Source: Cellvibrionales bacterium UBA2511 (GTDB taxonomy: Bacteria > Pseudomonadota > Gammaproteobacteria > Pseudomonadales > Porticoccaceae). From it: a DNA stretch of 8,301 bases. Position numbers and translations under genes: made by a program. Positions 6,864 to 8,301 of the stretch are shown piece by piece (position 1 is the first letter of the stretch; each line of letters begins with the position of its first letter). The notes under the pieces are model-generated. The model was not told where the DNA came from and ran no database searches. It saw only the letters and a program-made list of their open reading frames with translations. Location of the stretch: positions 1 to 8,301 of the forward strand of contig DDNV01000082.1 of the NCBI GenBank assembly GCA_002341315.1, read 5' to 3'.

Positions 6864-8300
6864 TTAGCCAATCAGGCCGCTTTTCAATGTCAGGTGCAGG
6901 GTCAGCGTAATGACGATGGCACCACATAGATTGATCCAGAATCCGGCTCTGGCCATTTGGGGAATACGGATAATATTGGCGCTGAACACAATGGCATTCG
7001 GTGGTGTGGCCACGGGCAGCATAAAGGCAAAACTGGCGGCAATGGTAGCCGGAATGATGATCGCCAACGGGTCGATGCCCAGTCCAATAGCCATGGCTGC
7101 AAAGATGGGCACCAGCGTGGTAGTAGTGGCTGTGTTGCTGGTGAGTTCGGTCAGAAAGATAACCAGTGTTACCACCAGCAGTGTCATGACCAGTGGCGGA
7201 AAGCCCTGAACTTCCGCCAGTTGCAGTGCCAGTAGTTCTCCAACCCCGGTGCTGCTGATGGCGCCTGCCAACGCCAGACCGCCTCCGAATAGCAGTAACA
7301 CGCCCCAGGGCACCCGCATTGCAGTATCCCAGTCCATCAAAAATTCACGTTTTTTCAGGTTTGCCGGAATAGTGAATAGTAACAGGGTGGCGATGATGGC
7401 CACACCGGTATCACTGAGTCCAACTAGCCAGGGCAGTTTTGTCAGCAGTGGCCGGGCAACCCAGCCCAAAGCCGTCAGCAGAAAAATAACAAGGGTTAAT
7501 TTTGCGCCAAGGGTCCATGGTTCGATGGGTTCGTGGAGAAATTTGCTATCGATGGGCGTTTTGCCCGGCGGGTATATACAGTAGGTCAACAGCCACCAGG
7601 TGAGTGGCACAAAGATCACTACCAGAGGTAGACCGATGCTGAGCCAGCGGGTAAAACTGATTTCAATACCGAGCTCGCTCTGGATAAACGAGACGGTGAA
7701 CATATTTGGCACTGTGCCGATAATAGTGCCTACGCCGCCGATGGAAGCAGCATAGGCCACTCCCAAAAGCAGGCAAAGACTGAAGTTTTCACGGTTGGGC
7801 GCACTTTTGTCGAGCAGTTGGATAATGCTGAGCAGTATCGGCAACATCACCAGGACGGTGGCTGTGTTGGTAATCCACATGCTCATGGTGGCCGAGATAA
7901 ACATGAAACCGCCCACCAGGGTTGCCGGCTTGGTACCCACCAGCCGCAATATCGTAAAGGCGAAGCGGCGGTGTAAATGCCATCGCTCCAGTGCCAATGC
8001 CAGGATAAATCCCCCCAGAAACAGGAAAATCATCGGGTGGGCATAGGCTTTTGCGGTGGCATTGATATCACTGGCCCCGACCAAAGGCAGCAGGGCGAGT
8101 GGCAAAAGTGCCGTCGCATAGATAGAAATGGCCTCTGTCAGCCACCAGAGCGCCATCCAGGCGGCCAGACCGGCAGTGGCCCTGCCCGCCGTGCCGAGCA
8201 CAATCAGGTTGTTATCCAGAGAGAGAACCTGATCGGGAACTACCGTAAACACCAGTATGCCCAGCAGGGGGCCGGCAAGGAGAGCTAACAGGCGAAACTG
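6864..8300 (-). CDS. DASS/SLC13 family anion symporter (5' end outside window)
   Basis: This is a polytopic inner-membrane transporter of the divalent anion:sodium symporter family, which includes CitT, SdcS and VcINDY. Members import C4-dicarboxylates, citrate or sulfate, usually with sodium. The substrate here cannot be set from sequence. Counting from the GTG at 8252, the WWLTEAI signature is at 36-42, the first Asn-Thr motif WITNTAT at 126-132, the loop GGVGTIIGTVPN at 172-183, the second motif ELTSNTAT at 369-376 and ATPPNA at 415-420. About eleven hydrophobic segments are visible. The first motif has Thr where the family usually has Ser. The frame stays open upstream of the GTG to the right edge, with 16 more hydrophobic codons (FRLLALLAGPLLGIL) typical of the first membrane segment, so the true start lies outside the window. 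478 residues are visible. yaiI follows after 19 bases. Confidence 0.93.
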   Translation of the reverse strand, partial: QFRLLALLAGPLLGILVFTVVPDQVLSLDNNLIVLGTAGRATAGLAAWMALWWLTEAISIYATALLPLALLPLVGASDINATAKAYAHPMIFLFLGGFILALALERWHLHRRFAFTILRLVGTKPATLVGGFMFISATMSMWITNTATVLVMLPILLSIIQLLDKSAPNRENFSLCLLLGVAYAASIGGVGTIIGTVPNMFTVSFIQSELGIEISFTRWLSIGLPLVVIFVPLTWWLLTYCIYPPGKTPIDSKFLHEPIEPWTLGAKLTLVIFLLTALGWVARPLLTKLPWLVGLSDTGVAIIATLLLFTIPANLKKREFLMDWDTAMRVPWGVLLLFGGGLALAGAISSTGVGELLALQLAEVQGFPPLVMTLLVVTLVIFLTELTSNTATTTTLVPIFAAMAIGLGIDPLAIIIPATIAASFAFMLPVATPPNAIVFSANIIRIPQMARAGFWINLCGAIVITLTLHLTLKSGLIG

Positions 8301-8301
8301 G

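Noticed and set aside
6845..6871. Overlap of yaiI with the transporter gene through a TTG start at 6871
   Set aside because: The strong AAGGAG at 6850-6855 and the start of family conservation at MHIWVDADACP both point to the ATG at 6844.
8250..8252. GTG as the true start of the transporter
   Set aside because: The frame remains open to the window edge and the upstream codons encode a hydrophobic segment typical of the first membrane helix, so the gene is truncated by the window.

Overview
This looks like an ordinary chromosomal segment from a gammaproteobacterium, probably a marine or halotolerant member related to the Cellvibrionales, Pseudomonadales or Alteromonadales. That placement is inferred. 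It rests on the homodimeric-type pyruvate dehydrogenase E1 followed directly by E2, on close similarity to E. coli AceE, DeaD and YaiI recalled from memory, and on moderate GC content. I could not run a database search. The window holds five protein genes, two on the plus strand of which I am sure of function, one plus-strand exported protein of unknown role, and a minus-strand block of three. I see no tRNA, rRNA, CRISPR array, insertion sequence, phage gene or defence system.

Left part, plus strand (1-3776). The window opens inside aceE, the E1 subunit of pyruvate dehydrogenase. About 240 N-terminal residues lie outside. After a 15-base gap comes aceF, the E2 dihydrolipoyl acetyltransferase, with two lipoyl domains, a peripheral subunit-binding domain and the catalytic core. 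A long hairpin ending in TTTT follows aceF and probably closes the operon. There is no E3 gene (lpd) directly downstream, so E3 must be supplied from elsewhere.

Middle (3777-4474). A single small gene encodes an exported protein of about 152 residues resembling the DUF4864 family. A near-symmetric sequence lies just upstream of it. A perfect 13-bp hairpin flanked by A and T tracts sits between this gene and the convergent deaD gene and should terminate transcription in both directions.

Right part, minus strand (4475-8301). Reading leftward from the right edge: an inner-membrane transporter of the DASS/SLC13 family (its 5' end is beyond the window), then 19 bases later a YaiI/UPF0178 protein with a strong ribosome binding site, then after a 105-base gap the cold-shock type DEAD-box RNA helicase deaD. 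The first two are likely cotranscribed. deaD probably has its own promoter in the gap.

The genes are linked by position rather than by an evident shared pathway. aceEF makes acetyl-CoA from pyruvate, the transporter may import C4-dicarboxylates or a related anion, and DeaD remodels RNA. I found no convincing new system. The observations below are modest.
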